DNA from: Pseudomonas bohemica
GTDB taxonomy: Bacteria > Pseudomonadota > Gammaproteobacteria > Pseudomonadales > Pseudomonadaceae
NCBI RefSeq assembly: GCF_002934685.1
Contig: NZ_NKHL01000121.1
Location: 291,589-355,588, forward strand
Reading direction: 5' to 3'
DNA length: 64,000 nt
Shown: piece after piece, positions 44,323-52,859 of the stretch
Layout of the letters: every line of letters begins with the position of its first letter
Numbering within the stretch: the stretch's first letter is position 1
Notes under the pieces: model-generated
Told to the model about the DNA's origin: nothing
The model's input: the letters and a program-made list of their open reading frames with translations, nothing else
The model's database searches: none
Program-made: the position numbers and the translations under genes

Positions 44323-47088
44323 ATGAGTCAAGCGCCTCTCGTCCTGGTGGACGGTTCTTCTTATCTATACCGCGCCTTCCACGCGCTGCCGCCGCTCACC
44401 ACGTCCAAGGGCCTGCCAACAGGTGCGGTCAAAGGCGTGCTGAACATGCTCAAGAGCCTGCACAAGCAGTATCCTGACAGCCCGTTCGCGGTGGTCTTCG
44501 ACGCCAAGGGCGGCACGTTTCGCGACGAGATGTTCGCCGAGTACAAGGCCAACCGCCCGAGCATGCCCGATGACATGCGCGTACAGATCGACTTCCTGCA
44601 CAAGTGCGTACGAGGTCTGGGCTATCCGCTGCTGTGCGTTGAAGGTGTCGAAGCCGATGATGTGATCGGCACCCTGGCGCGCAGCAGTGCCGCCGTTGAT
44701 CGTCCGGTAATCATTTCCACGGGCGACAAGGACATGGCGCAGCTGGTCGACGGGCACATTACCTTGGTCAACACCATGACCGGTAGCGTGCTGGATGTGG
44801 CTGGTGTGAAGGAGAAATTCGGCGTCGGTCCTGAGCACATCATCGATTATCTGGCCCTGATGGGCGACAAGGTCGACAATATTCCCGGGGTTCCCGGCGT
44901 GGGCGAAAAAACTGCCGCTGGTTTGCTGTTGGGCATCAATGGCGGCTTGAAGGAGCTTTACGACAACCTCGACAAGGTACCGAGCCTGGCGATTCGCGGC
45001 GCCAAGTCGCTGCCCGCCAAGCTGGAAGAGCACAAGGACATGGCGTTCCTGTCCTACCAGTTGGCGACCATCAAAGTAGATGTCCCGCTGGACATCGAAC
45101 TGGACGCCCTGCACTGCGGCGAGCCGGATCGCGAGGCTTTGCTGGCGCTCTACACCGAGCTTGAATTCAAAAGCTGGATCAACGATCTGCAGCGTGAGGC
45201 CAAGCAGGAAGGGAGCGAGATCGCGCCCCTCGAAGAGCCAGCTCCGATCATCGAGGCCAAGTACGAACTGATTCTGGAACAGACGCAGTTCGACGACTGG
45301 CTGAAAAAACTCCAGGCCGCCACGCTGTTCGCATTCGTGGTGCAGAGCAACGGCACCGATGCCCAGCGCGCGCAGATCGTCGGGCTGTCGTTCGCCATCA
45401 AGACCCACGAAGCCTGTTACATCCCGCTGACCCACTCCTACATGGGCGTGCCACAGCAACTGGATCGCGACGCGGTGCTCAAGGCGGTCAAGCCAATGCT
45501 GGAGGATGCGAGCAAGATCAAGGTGGGTCAGCACGCCAAGTTCGCTATCAACTTGTTGGCCAACTGCGCCATTGATGGCGATCAGGAGCAGGGAATCGCT
45601 GTGCAGGGCGTCAAGTTCGACACCATGCTCGAATCCTATGTGCTCGACTCGACCGCGACCCGCCATGACCGAGACAGCCTGGTTGCGAAGTATCTGGATC
45701 ACACGCCGGTCAACTTCCAGGATATCGCTGGCAAAGGCGCCAAGCAGCTGAGCTTCGACCAGATCGCGCTGGAACAGGCCGGGATCTATGCCGCCGAGGA
45801 AGTCGACCTGACGCTGCGCCTGCATGAAACCTTGCAGGCCAAACTGGCCACGACCCCAAGCCTGCAGCCTGTGCTGAGCGACATCGAAATGCCGTTGATG
45901 CCGGTCTTGGCACGCATCGAGCGTCAGGGCGCGTTCGTAGACGCCAAATTGCTGGGCATTCAGAGCGTCGAGCTGGGCAACAAGATGACCGAGCTTGAGC
46001 GCGAGGCGTTCGCCATTGCCGGGGAAGAGTTCAACCTCGGTTCACCCAAGCAGCTGGGCGTGATCCTCTACGAAAAACTGGGCATGCCGATCATCAGCAA
46101 GACCGCCACCGGCCAGCCTTCTACGGCCGAAGCGGTGTTAGCGGAACTTGCCGAGCAGGACTTTCCGCTGCCCAAAGTGCTGATGCAGTACCGCTCGATG
46201 AGCAAGCTGAAAAGTACCTACACCGATCGCCTTCCCGAGCAGATCAACCCGCGCACCGGGCGGATTCACACGTCCTATCATCAGGCCGTGGCTGTGACCG
46301 GACGCCTCTCGTCCAGCGATCCGAACCTGCAGAACATTCCGATTCGCACCGCTGAAGGTCGCCGGATTCGCCAGGCCTTTGTTGCGCCGAAGGGCTACAA
46401 GCTGCTGGCGGCGGACTACTCGCAGATCGAACTGCGGATCATGGCGCATCTGGCCAAGGACGAAGGCTTGCTGCACGCTTTCCGCAACGATCTGGACGTG
46501 CACCGCGCGACGGCGGGTGAGGTATTCGGCGTGGAGCTGGCGGGGGTTACCAATGACATGCGTCGCAGCGCCAAGGCCATCAACTTCGGCCTGATCTACG
46601 GCATGAGCGCATTCGGGCTGGCCAAGCAGATCGGTGTCGATCGCAAGCAGTCCCAGGCCTATGTCGATCGCTATTTCGCCCGTTATCCCGGTGTGCTCGA
46701 TTATATGGAGCGCACTCGCACTCAAGCCGCCGAGCAGGGTTACGTCGAGACCATCTTTGGTCGTCGCCTTTACCTGCCGGACATCAACGCCAAGAACCAG
46801 GCCCTGCGCAAAGGCGCCGAGCGCATGGCGATCAACGCGCCGATGCAAGGCACCGCCGCTGACATCATCAAGCGCGCCATGGTCGCCGTGAACGGCTGGC
46901 TGGAATCGTCAGGCCTGGACGCCCGCGTCATCCTTCAGGTGCACGACGAACTGGTGCTGGAAGTGCGTGACGATCTGGTCGAGCAGATCAGCCAGGACAT
47001 CCGCGTGCATATGAGCAGCGCTGCGCAGCTGGACGTGCCGCTGCTGGTGGAAGTGGGTGTGGGGAATAACTGGGATGAGGCGCATTGA
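44323..47088 (+). CDS. polA: DNA polymerase I with an altered proofreading motif
   Basis: A 921-aa Pol I for Okazaki-fragment maturation and repair. The 5' nuclease domain (1-290) begins LVLVDGSSYLYRAFHAL. Polymerase motifs A (DYSQIELRIMAHLA), B (RRSAKAINFGLIYGMSAFG) and C (QVHDELVLEV) are intact. In the 3'-5' exonuclease domain the usual FDTET motif reads FVVQS at 338-342: V339 and Q341 replace the metal-binding Asp and Glu (D355/E357 in E. coli), while FDTMLESY and the EEVDLTL aspartates remain. Proofreading is therefore probably lost. The ATG at 44323 was chosen over an upstream TTG. Confidence 0.95.
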   Translation: MSQAPLVLVDGSSYLYRAFHALPPLTTSKGLPTGAVKGVLNMLKSLHKQYPDSPFAVVFDAKGGTFRDEMFAEYKANRPSMPDDMRVQIDFLHKCVRGLGYPLLCVEGVEADDVIGTLARSSAAVDRPVIISTGDKDMAQLVDGHITLVNTMTGSVLDVAGVKEKFGVGPEHIIDYLALMGDKVDNIPGVPGVGEKTAAGLLLGINGGLKELYDNLDKVPSLAIRGAKSLPAKLEEHKDMAFLSYQLATIKVDVPLDIELDALHCGEPDREALLALYTELEFKSWINDLQREAKQEGSEIAPLEEPAPIIEAKYELILEQTQFDDWLKKLQAATLFAFVVQSNGTDAQRAQIVGLSFAIKTHEACYIPLTHSYMGVPQQLDRDAVLKAVKPMLEDASKIKVGQHAKFAINLLANCAIDGDQEQGIAVQGVKFDTMLESYVLDSTATRHDRDSLVAKYLDHTPVNFQDIAGKGAKQLSFDQIALEQAGIYAAEEVDLTLRLHETLQAKLATTPSLQPVLSDIEMPLMPVLARIERQGAFVDAKLLGIQSVELGNKMTELEREAFAIAGEEFNLGSPKQLGVILYEKLGMPIISKTATGQPSTAEAVLAELAEQDFPLPKVLMQYRSMSKLKSTYTDRLPEQINPRTGRIHTSYHQAVAVTGRLSSSDPNLQNIPIRTAEGRRIRQAFVAPKGYKLLAADYSQIELRIMAHLAKDEGLLHAFRNDLDVHRATAGEVFGVELAGVTNDMRRSAKAINFGLIYGMSAFGLAKQIGVDRKQSQAYVDRYFARYPGVLDYMERTRTQAAEQGYVETIFGRRLYLPDINAKNQALRKGAERMAINAPMQGTAADIIKRAMVAVNGWLESSGLDARVILQVHDELVLEVRDDLVEQISQDIRVHMSSAAQLDVPLLVEVGVGNNWDEAH

Positions 47089-47117
47089 TCAGTTTTTGAT
47101 CAATCTGCAGCTGCGTC

Positions 47118-47206
47118 TGTAGGAGCGCGCTTGCCCGCGATAGCGGTGTATTAGAGACGCTGTGGTGTCTGTCACAGCGCTATCGCGGGGTCAGCACACT
47201 CCTACA
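47118..47206. repeat. REPIN, class A
   Basis: Begins TGTAGGAGCGCGCTTGCCCG; the right arm (TATCGCGGGGTCAGCACACT, then CCTACA) is partly decayed. It lies just after polA. Confidence 0.78.
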
Positions 47207-47264
47207 GGCTGAGCCCGGAATCAAAACCAATCGGCGCGAGCGGCATTAAATTTCCCCGGTTTTT

Positions 47265-47292
47265 GAACTTCTGCGGCCAAAGCCCGGTCAGA
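47265..47292 (+). promoter_or_regulatory. AlgU (sigma-22) promoter of ersA
   Basis: GAACTT, 17-bp spacer, TCAGA, ending about 6-8 bases before the likely RNA start. ErsA is known to be AlgU-dependent in P. aeruginosa, which supports the call. Confidence 0.8.
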
Positions 47293-47298
47293 GTTTGC

Positions 47299-47426
47299 GA
47301 ATGGCTGACGTAGCCATTCATGCTCCTATGTTGTGTTAAGTGTTGGCAGATATCCGGATCCCTCCCTAGAGGTCTGGACTTAGACCCCGAACTTCCCCTC
47401 CCCATATGAAGTCCGGGGTTTTTTTT
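47299..47426 (+). ncRNA. ersA: ErsA small regulatory RNA (Spot 42-position sRNA)
   Basis: A roughly 128-nt RNA in the polA-engB gap, the same place as ErsA in Pseudomonas and Spot 42 in enterics. It is preceded by an AlgU promoter. The 5' end can form the hairpin AATGGCT-gacgt-AGCCATT. A pyrimidine-rich single-stranded segment GGATCCCTCCC follows, probably the mRNA-pairing region. The 3' end is a terminator with CCCCGAACTT ... AAGTCCGGGG and eight T residues at 47419-47426. ErsA links envelope stress to exopolysaccharide and outer-membrane gene control (family knowledge). The exact 5' end is estimated. Confidence 0.85.
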
Positions 47427-47435
47427 GCCTGCGAT

Positions 47436-48071
47436 TCAGGCCGCGGGCGCCTTGTCCTCCAGTTCCATCCAGTCGGCGAGCACGGTGTACGCCTCTTCCA
47501 GGCCCATGCGCTTGGGCGCCGAGAACAACTGGATGGTCACGGTATCGCCCCAACCCTTGCGGATTTCCGACTGCACTTTGAGCAGCGTGTTCTTGGCTGC
47601 GCCGAAGGTCAGTTTGTCGGCTTTGGTCAGCAGAATGTGCATCGGCATGCCGCTGGCGATGGCCCAATCGAGCATCAGCAGGTCGAAGTCGGTCATCGGG
47701 TGGCGGATGTCCATCATCAGAATCAGACCTTTGAGACTCTCCCGACTGCCCAGGTAAGCCTCCAGGTGACGCTGCCAGTGCTGCTTGAGCGGAATCGGCA
47801 CTTTCGCGTAGCCGTAGCCAGGCAAGTCGACCAGCCGACGATCGTCGTCCAGACTGAAGAAGTTCAGCAGTTGCGTGCGTCCAGGGGTTTTCGAGGTGCG
47901 CGCCAGGCTGGCGTGGGTCAGGGTGTTCAGCGCGCTGGATTTACCGGCGTTGGAGCGACCAGCGAAGGCCACTTCGAAACCTTCGTCATCCGGGCATTGG
48001 TCGACTTTGGCGGCGCTGAGCATGAACTTGGCTTGTTGGCACAAACCGAGGATCGGGTTCTTGAGTTGCAT
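47436..48071 (-). CDS. engB: Ribosome biogenesis GTPase EngB (YihA/YsxC)
   Basis: A 211-aa TRAFAC GTPase needed for 50S assembly. G1 is GRSNAGKSS, the switch region is TPGRTQ, G3 is DLPGYGYAK and G4 is TKADK. The ATG at 48071 (MQLKNPILGLCQQAKF) fits the family; the frame is open upstream without homology. Convergent with ersA, with only a few bases between the sRNA terminator and the stop. Confidence 0.95.
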   Translation of the reverse strand: MQLKNPILGLCQQAKFMLSAAKVDQCPDDEGFEVAFAGRSNAGKSSALNTLTHASLARTSKTPGRTQLLNFFSLDDDRRLVDLPGYGYAKVPIPLKQHWQRHLEAYLGSRESLKGLILMMDIRHPMTDFDLLMLDWAIASGMPMHILLTKADKLTFGAAKNTLLKVQSEIRKGWGDTVTIQLFSAPKRMGLEEAYTVLADWMELEDKAPAA

Positions 48072-48246
48072 GGGATATCCGGTGAGGGCGTTGCGAAAGT
48101 GGTGCGGCAACGGGGTGTCGTTTTCCGTTCGATGGACGCAAGTATATATTGCCGCAGATTTCGTGTGTGCCTTGTCCCGCCCGCGGGTGACGTTCACAGA
48201 ACGTCTGACTAACCTCAAAGCAACAGTAAACGTAATGGATCAGCCG

Positions 48247-48864
48247 ATGAACAAGCTGTTGGTGAGTCTCTTTCTGCTCCTGGGAGTCGTTGCCCAGACG
48301 CGAGCCGCCGATGCAGTCGTGGGAGATCCCCTCGTCGGGCAGGCAAAAACCGCAGTCTGTGGTGCCTGTCATGGCCCGGATGGTAACAGCATGGCACCCA
48401 ATTTCCCGAAACTGGCCGGACAGGGCCAACGCTATTTGCTCAAGCAACTGCATGAAATCAAGGACGGCAAGCGCGTAGTTCTGGAAATGACCGGCATGCT
48501 GACTCCCTTCAACGATCAGGATCTGGCCGACATCGCAGCCTGGTTCGCCAGCCAGAAAGGCAGTGTCGGCGCCGCCGATGCCAATCTGGTCGCAAAGGGC
48601 GAAGCGCTGTTTCGCGGCGGCAAGCTGGACCAAGGGATGCCCGCTTGTACCGGCTGCCATTCCCCCAACGGCGCAGGCAATGCAGCCGCAGGCTTTCCTC
48701 ACTTGGGCGGCCAACACGCCGACTACGTAAAAAAACAACTCACGGCCTTCCGTGAAGGTGAGCGCACCAACGATGGCGACACCATGGTCATGCGCACCAT
48801 TGCCTCCAAACTCAGCAACAAGGATATCGACGCATTGTCGGCCTACATACAGGGTCTGCATTAA
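48247..48864 (+). CDS. cc4: Cytochrome c4 (di-haem)
   Basis: A 205-aa periplasmic di-haem cytochrome with a signal peptide (MNKLLVSLFLLLGVVAQTRA). The two haem sites are CGACH and CTGCH with later axial methionines (TGMLTPF and TMVMRTIAS). The two halves are homologous. It passes electrons to terminal oxidases. The ATG at 48247 was preferred over 48235 because GGATC precedes it. A strong terminator follows. It lies between engB and dsbA as in PAO1 (recalled). Confidence 0.93.
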   Translation: MNKLLVSLFLLLGVVAQTRAADAVVGDPLVGQAKTAVCGACHGPDGNSMAPNFPKLAGQGQRYLLKQLHEIKDGKRVVLEMTGMLTPFNDQDLADIAAWFASQKGSVGAADANLVAKGEALFRGGKLDQGMPACTGCHSPNGAGNAAAGFPHLGGQHADYVKKQLTAFREGERTNDGDTMVMRTIASKLSNKDIDALSAYIQGLH

Positions 48865-48923
48865 CGCGGGATTAAGGCTAAGGCATTGATTCAGAGTGAC
48901 TCGGCGACTCGCTCAGGCGGGCC

Positions 48924-48953
48924 AAAAAGGGTAGCGAACGGCTGCCCTTTTTT
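48924..48953 (+). terminator. Intrinsic terminator after cytochrome c4
   Basis: AAAAAGGG-t-AGC / GCT-g-CCCTTTTTT stem with a short loop and a T-run. Confidence 0.88.
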
Positions 48954-49044
48954 GTGCGCGCAAGCGTTACACTTGCGAACTCGTATCACCCCGTCCGGTC
49001 CAACTGCGGCCGTCGAGGTGACTTTTCATGCCCAGGAGTTAAGC

Positions 49045-49686
49045 ATGCGTAATCTGATTCTCAGCGCCGCTCTGGTGTTTACCAGCCTGTTCGGTCTGAC
49101 CGCCCAAGCTGCAGAGCCAATCGAAGCCGGCAAGCAATATGTCGAGCTCAAGAGCGCCGTTCCGGTCGCCGAGCCAGGTAAGATCGAAGTCGTCGAAATG
49201 TTTTGGTACGGCTGTCCGCACTGCTATGCCTTCGAGCCGAACATCAATCCATGGATTGAAAAACTCCCGGCCGACGTTCATTTCATCCGTATTCCAGCAA
49301 TGTTCGGCGGCCCATGGGATGCCCACGGCCAGTTGTTCATCACTCTCGACACCATGGGCGTGGAAAAGAAAGTCCATACCGCCGTGTTCGATGCCATCCA
49401 GAAAGGCGGCAAGCGTCTGACCGATCCGAACGACATGGCTGATTTCGTGGCCACAGAAGGCGTCGACAAGACCAAGTTCCTCGAAACCTTCAACTCGTTC
49501 GCTGTGAAGGGCAAGATCGCCCAGTACAAGGAGCTGGCCAAGAAGTATGAAGTCAGCGGCGTTCCGACCATGATCGTCAACGGCAAATACCGTTTCGACC
49601 TGGGCACCGCCGGCGGTCCTGAGCAGGCGCTGGATGTGGCCGATCAGTTGATCGCCAAAGAGCGCGCGACGCTGACTGCCAAGTAA
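49045..49686 (+). CDS. dsbA: Periplasmic thiol:disulfide oxidoreductase DsbA
   Basis: Introduces disulfide bonds into exported proteins. It has 213 aa with a signal peptide (cut near AQAAEP). The active site is C57-P-H-C60 (YGCPHCYAF) and the cis-Pro loop is GVPTMIV. The ATG at 49045 follows CAGGAG. Several cysteine-containing exported proteins of this window (DUF1161 pair, PI-PLC-like) are plausible clients. The next gene follows by nine bases. Confidence 0.96.
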   Translation: MRNLILSAALVFTSLFGLTAQAAEPIEAGKQYVELKSAVPVAEPGKIEVVEMFWYGCPHCYAFEPNINPWIEKLPADVHFIRIPAMFGGPWDAHGQLFITLDTMGVEKKVHTAVFDAIQKGGKRLTDPNDMADFVATEGVDKTKFLETFNSFAVKGKIAQYKELAKKYEVSGVPTMIVNGKYRFDLGTAGGPEQALDVADQLIAKERATLTAK

Positions 49687-49695
49687 GCGCCGATC

Positions 49696-50574
49696 ATGAC
49701 GCGCTGGGGTATTGAACGCACCGTTGCCCGGCATATCCCCAAGGTCAACGAGCGCCATCTGCAGGAAACCGGATTGCCAGCCGATGGTCGGCTCCGGTTA
49801 CTCAGTTTCAACATTCAGGTGGGCATCAGCACCGAGCGTTACCGCCATTACCTGACCCGTGGCTGGCAGCATCTGCTGCCTCACAACGGTCGGTCCGGGA
49901 ACCTGCAAAAGATCGGCAACCTGCTCAACGACTATGACCTGGTCGCGCTGCAGGAAGCCGATGGCGGCAGCCTGAGATCGGGCTATGTCAATCAGGTCGA
50001 ACACCTCGCTCAGCTCGGGTCGTTTCCGTACTGGTATCAGCAACTCAATCGCAACCTCGGACGTTTTGCCCAGCACAGCAATGGCGTGTTGAGTCGCCTA
50101 CGGCCTTGGGACATCGAAGATCACCCTTTGCCAGGCCCCTCCGGTCGCGGCGCGATTCTGGTCCGTTTTGGCGAAGGCGAAGACGCACTGGTCGTGGTGG
50201 TCATGCATCTGGCATTGGGTGCGCGTACACGAACCCGCCAGCTGGCCTACATCCGCGAGCTCATCGGCGGCTACAAACATCAGGTGCTGATGGGTGACAT
50301 GAACACCCATGCAGCGGACCTGTTGGAAACCTCTCCCCTACGCGATCTGGGCCTTCTCGCGCCACAGATCGAAGCGACATTTCCCAGTTGGCGCCCGCAG
50401 CGTTGTCTGGACCATATCCTTTTGAGCCCCACCCTGACCCTTGAAAAAGTGCAGGTGCTGGCTCTGCCCATCTCCGATCATCTGCCGGTTGCGGTGGAGA
50501 TTCGCTTGCCGGCCTCATTAATGGGTGACTCCCTGCCGATAACAAGCCCATCTCCCCGTGAGCCCTCGGAATGA
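49696..50574 (+). CDS. Endonuclease/exonuclease/phosphatase (EEP) family protein
   Basis: A 292-aa protein of the DNase I-like EEP fold. Motifs are LLSFNIQVG (metal-binding Asn), VALQEADGG (catalytic Glu), LMGDMNTHA (Asp/Asn) and ISDHLPVAVEI (catalytic His), all intact. No signal peptide is seen. Substrate could be nucleic acid or a phospholipid headgroup. It is 9 bp after dsbA and overlaps the diguanylate cyclase start by four bases, so dsbA-EEP-dgcH are probably co-transcribed. Confidence 0.88.
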   Translation: MTRWGIERTVARHIPKVNERHLQETGLPADGRLRLLSFNIQVGISTERYRHYLTRGWQHLLPHNGRSGNLQKIGNLLNDYDLVALQEADGGSLRSGYVNQVEHLAQLGSFPYWYQQLNRNLGRFAQHSNGVLSRLRPWDIEDHPLPGPSGRGAILVRFGEGEDALVVVVMHLALGARTRTRQLAYIRELIGGYKHQVLMGDMNTHAADLLETSPLRDLGLLAPQIEATFPSWRPQRCLDHILLSPTLTLEKVQVLALPISDHLPVAVEIRLPASLMGDSLPITSPSPREPSE

Positions 50575-52760
50575 GCGACGAAGCCCAACGCTGGAAAGAA
50601 AAGTACCTCAAGAGCATCGAGCAGCAAGACAAACTCGAAAAGCGCTGGAATGACCGCCTGGACTTATTGCGGCGCGGTCTGGTGCGCAGCAGTCTGGCGG
50701 CCGAGGGGGCGGACAGAGCGGTCGATCAGTGTATGAAGGAAATGCGCGAGATCGTGCGCAAGGACGATATGGACGCAGGTCTCGCAGCCTTGATCCCGCG
50801 CCTGGAAAAGGCCGTGCTGGATTCGGAGCAGCGACGCGAGCAGCGCGTCGAGCAAATGGGGACGGCGCTGACGGCGTTGGTGGCCCAACTGCAATCGCTG
50901 CCATTGCCTCGGGAAGTTGCCAAACCGCTCAAGCGCTTCGCCAAGAATCTCGAAGACCGTGTGAATCAGGCCCTTGAGTTGCCGCTGCTGCTAAGCGAAC
51001 TGAGCGGCCTGCAGGGGCAGGCGCTGTCCCAGCTTGAGCACCCGGAAGAGGCTGCTCGTCCGGGGTTCCTGCAGCGTTTGTTTGGTAGCCGGGATGGCGC
51101 CGAGGAAGCTGGCAATCCTGCGGCTGCTAACCCCGAGATAGATTTTTCGAAGCCTGTCGCGCTCACCACGGCACTTGTGGATGAGGAGGATCAGCCGTCG
51201 CCGGCGCCCCAGGCTGCGCAATGGGCCAATGAGGCGCCGGCGGCTGAAACCACGATCAACGCCGAGAAGCCTGTCGTCCGCGCTGTCCCTGCGGCGCCTG
51301 TTGAAACGCCCGTTCCTGCGATCAGCGAAACGGCATCGGTAGCTGAACTTGTCACAGCGGCCTACACCCCCCCACCCGTTGCCGAAACCGAAGCCAGCGA
51401 GCCTCTGCCTGCCGCGCAGTCAAAACCGGTCGAGCGCGTGGAGCCCGCCGCGACGGAATCCCAAGCTGAGCCGGCGAAAGCCGTGGAGTCTTCAGACGCT
51501 GCAGCCTTGGCCGAGGCCGAGCCAGCAGATACCCGCATCGAAGCAGTTCAGCTGGACGAGGAGCAGGCTATCGAGAACGCCGAAGCTGAAGCGGTAGAGA
51601 ACCAAGCTGCGCAAGAGGCAACCGAAGGCGAGGCTTGCGTTGAAGACGCCGCCGAGGGCGAGGCCGATAGCGAAGAAGAGGGTCCGTACGCCCTGCCTTC
51701 TTCTCCTGAGCCAAGCTACAGCTCGGTCGCTGCGCACATTGAAGACACGCTGCTGGGACTGCTTAACGACCTGACCCTGCCAGAGCACCACCGCCCGCAA
51801 GCCGAAGCTATGCGCGCCCGACTGGAGCATGGGCTGAACTGGTACGAACTGCTGCCGATTCTCGAAGATTTGACCGTGCTCATGCTGGCAATCACTGACA
51901 GCGGCCAACATGAGTTCGAGCTGTACCTCAAGCAATTGAACGAGCGGCTGGAGTCCTTTCAGGCCAACCTGCAAGCCGCCAGCGACGATCACGCAGGCCA
52001 GCACACGGCGTCGCGAGTGCTGAACGATCAGCTACGCGAACATGTAGGCGATTTGCAGAGCAGCGTGCAGGATGCGGCCGATCTCGGCAGCCTGAAAATG
52101 GTGTTGGAGACCCGTCTGGAAGGTTTGCTCAGCACGATGGACGAACACCAGAAGCAGCGTGACGAACGCGAGCAGGAGGTTGCTTTACGGTTGCAATCCC
52201 TCGCCAGCCGTGTGGCGACGATGGAGCAGGAAGCGATAGGCGTCCGCGCGCACCTGGAAGAGCAACGGCAGAAAGCGTTGAGCGACACCCTCACCGGGCT
52301 GCCCAACCGTGCAGCCTGGAACGAGCGACTTGAGCACGAAGTCGAGCAGCTGCAAAAACGTCGCTCCAGCCTGTTGCTGGGGATTCTCGATCTGGACCAT
52401 TTCAAGCGCATCAACGACGGCTATGGGCATCTGGCGGGCGACAAGGTATTGAAGATCGTCGCCTCGCAGCTGAAAAAACGCTTGCGGGGGTCGGACTTCA
52501 TCGCGCGTTTCGGTGGCGAAGAGTTCGTTGTGCTGCTTCCGGATATGCAGATGGCTGACGGGCTCGTTCTGCTCGAACGCCTGCGCGAAACCGTCGAGCG
52601 GTGTCCGTTCCACTTCAAGGGCGAGCCAGTGACGATAACGGTGTCGATGGGCATCACCACGTTCAGACCCGGCGAGCGTAGCGATATGGTGCTCAAACGC
52701 GCGGATCAGGCCCTGTATCGCGCCAAAGACGCAGGTCGCAACCGCATCGAGCAGGGGTAA
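50571..52760 (+). CDS. dgcH: GGDEF diguanylate cyclase (DgcH-like)
   Basis: A 729-aa c-di-GMP synthase candidate. The GGDEF domain (about 565-729) has active site GGEEF at 648-652 and an intact inhibitory RxxD (RGSD) five residues before it, so product inhibition is expected. Upstream are helical regions (about 1-165 and 390-560) with coiled-coil character and no transmembrane segment. Residues about 205-385 are a low-complexity Ala/Glu/Pro-rich linker. Position matches PA5487/dgcH in PAO1 (recalled). It overlaps the EEP gene stop. Confidence 0.88.
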   Translation: MSDEAQRWKEKYLKSIEQQDKLEKRWNDRLDLLRRGLVRSSLAAEGADRAVDQCMKEMREIVRKDDMDAGLAALIPRLEKAVLDSEQRREQRVEQMGTALTALVAQLQSLPLPREVAKPLKRFAKNLEDRVNQALELPLLLSELSGLQGQALSQLEHPEEAARPGFLQRLFGSRDGAEEAGNPAAANPEIDFSKPVALTTALVDEEDQPSPAPQAAQWANEAPAAETTINAEKPVVRAVPAAPVETPVPAISETASVAELVTAAYTPPPVAETEASEPLPAAQSKPVERVEPAATESQAEPAKAVESSDAAALAEAEPADTRIEAVQLDEEQAIENAEAEAVENQAAQEATEGEACVEDAAEGEADSEEEGPYALPSSPEPSYSSVAAHIEDTLLGLLNDLTLPEHHRPQAEAMRARLEHGLNWYELLPILEDLTVLMLAITDSGQHEFELYLKQLNERLESFQANLQAASDDHAGQHTASRVLNDQLREHVGDLQSSVQDAADLGSLKMVLETRLEGLLSTMDEHQKQRDEREQEVALRLQSLASRVATMEQEAIGVRAHLEEQRQKALSDTLTGLPNRAAWNERLEHEVEQLQKRRSSLLLGILDLDHFKRINDGYGHLAGDKVLKIVASQLKKRLRGSDFIARFGGEEFVVLLPDMQMADGLVLLERLRETVERCPFHFKGEPVTITVSMGITTFRPGERSDMVLKRADQALYRAKDAGRNRIEQG

Positions 52761-52859
52761 GGACAGCAGCGCAGTGTGACGCGGGCCGGTCGTAATTTTG
52801 GGCGTCGGGCTGGCATTACGTTACACTGTTGCATTACTTGCCTATGTGTTCTGCCTTTT

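Noticed and set aside
44365..45825. A 486-codon open frame antisense to polA
   Set aside because: Lies wholly inside the well-supported polA gene and shows the composition of a complementary-frame artefact.
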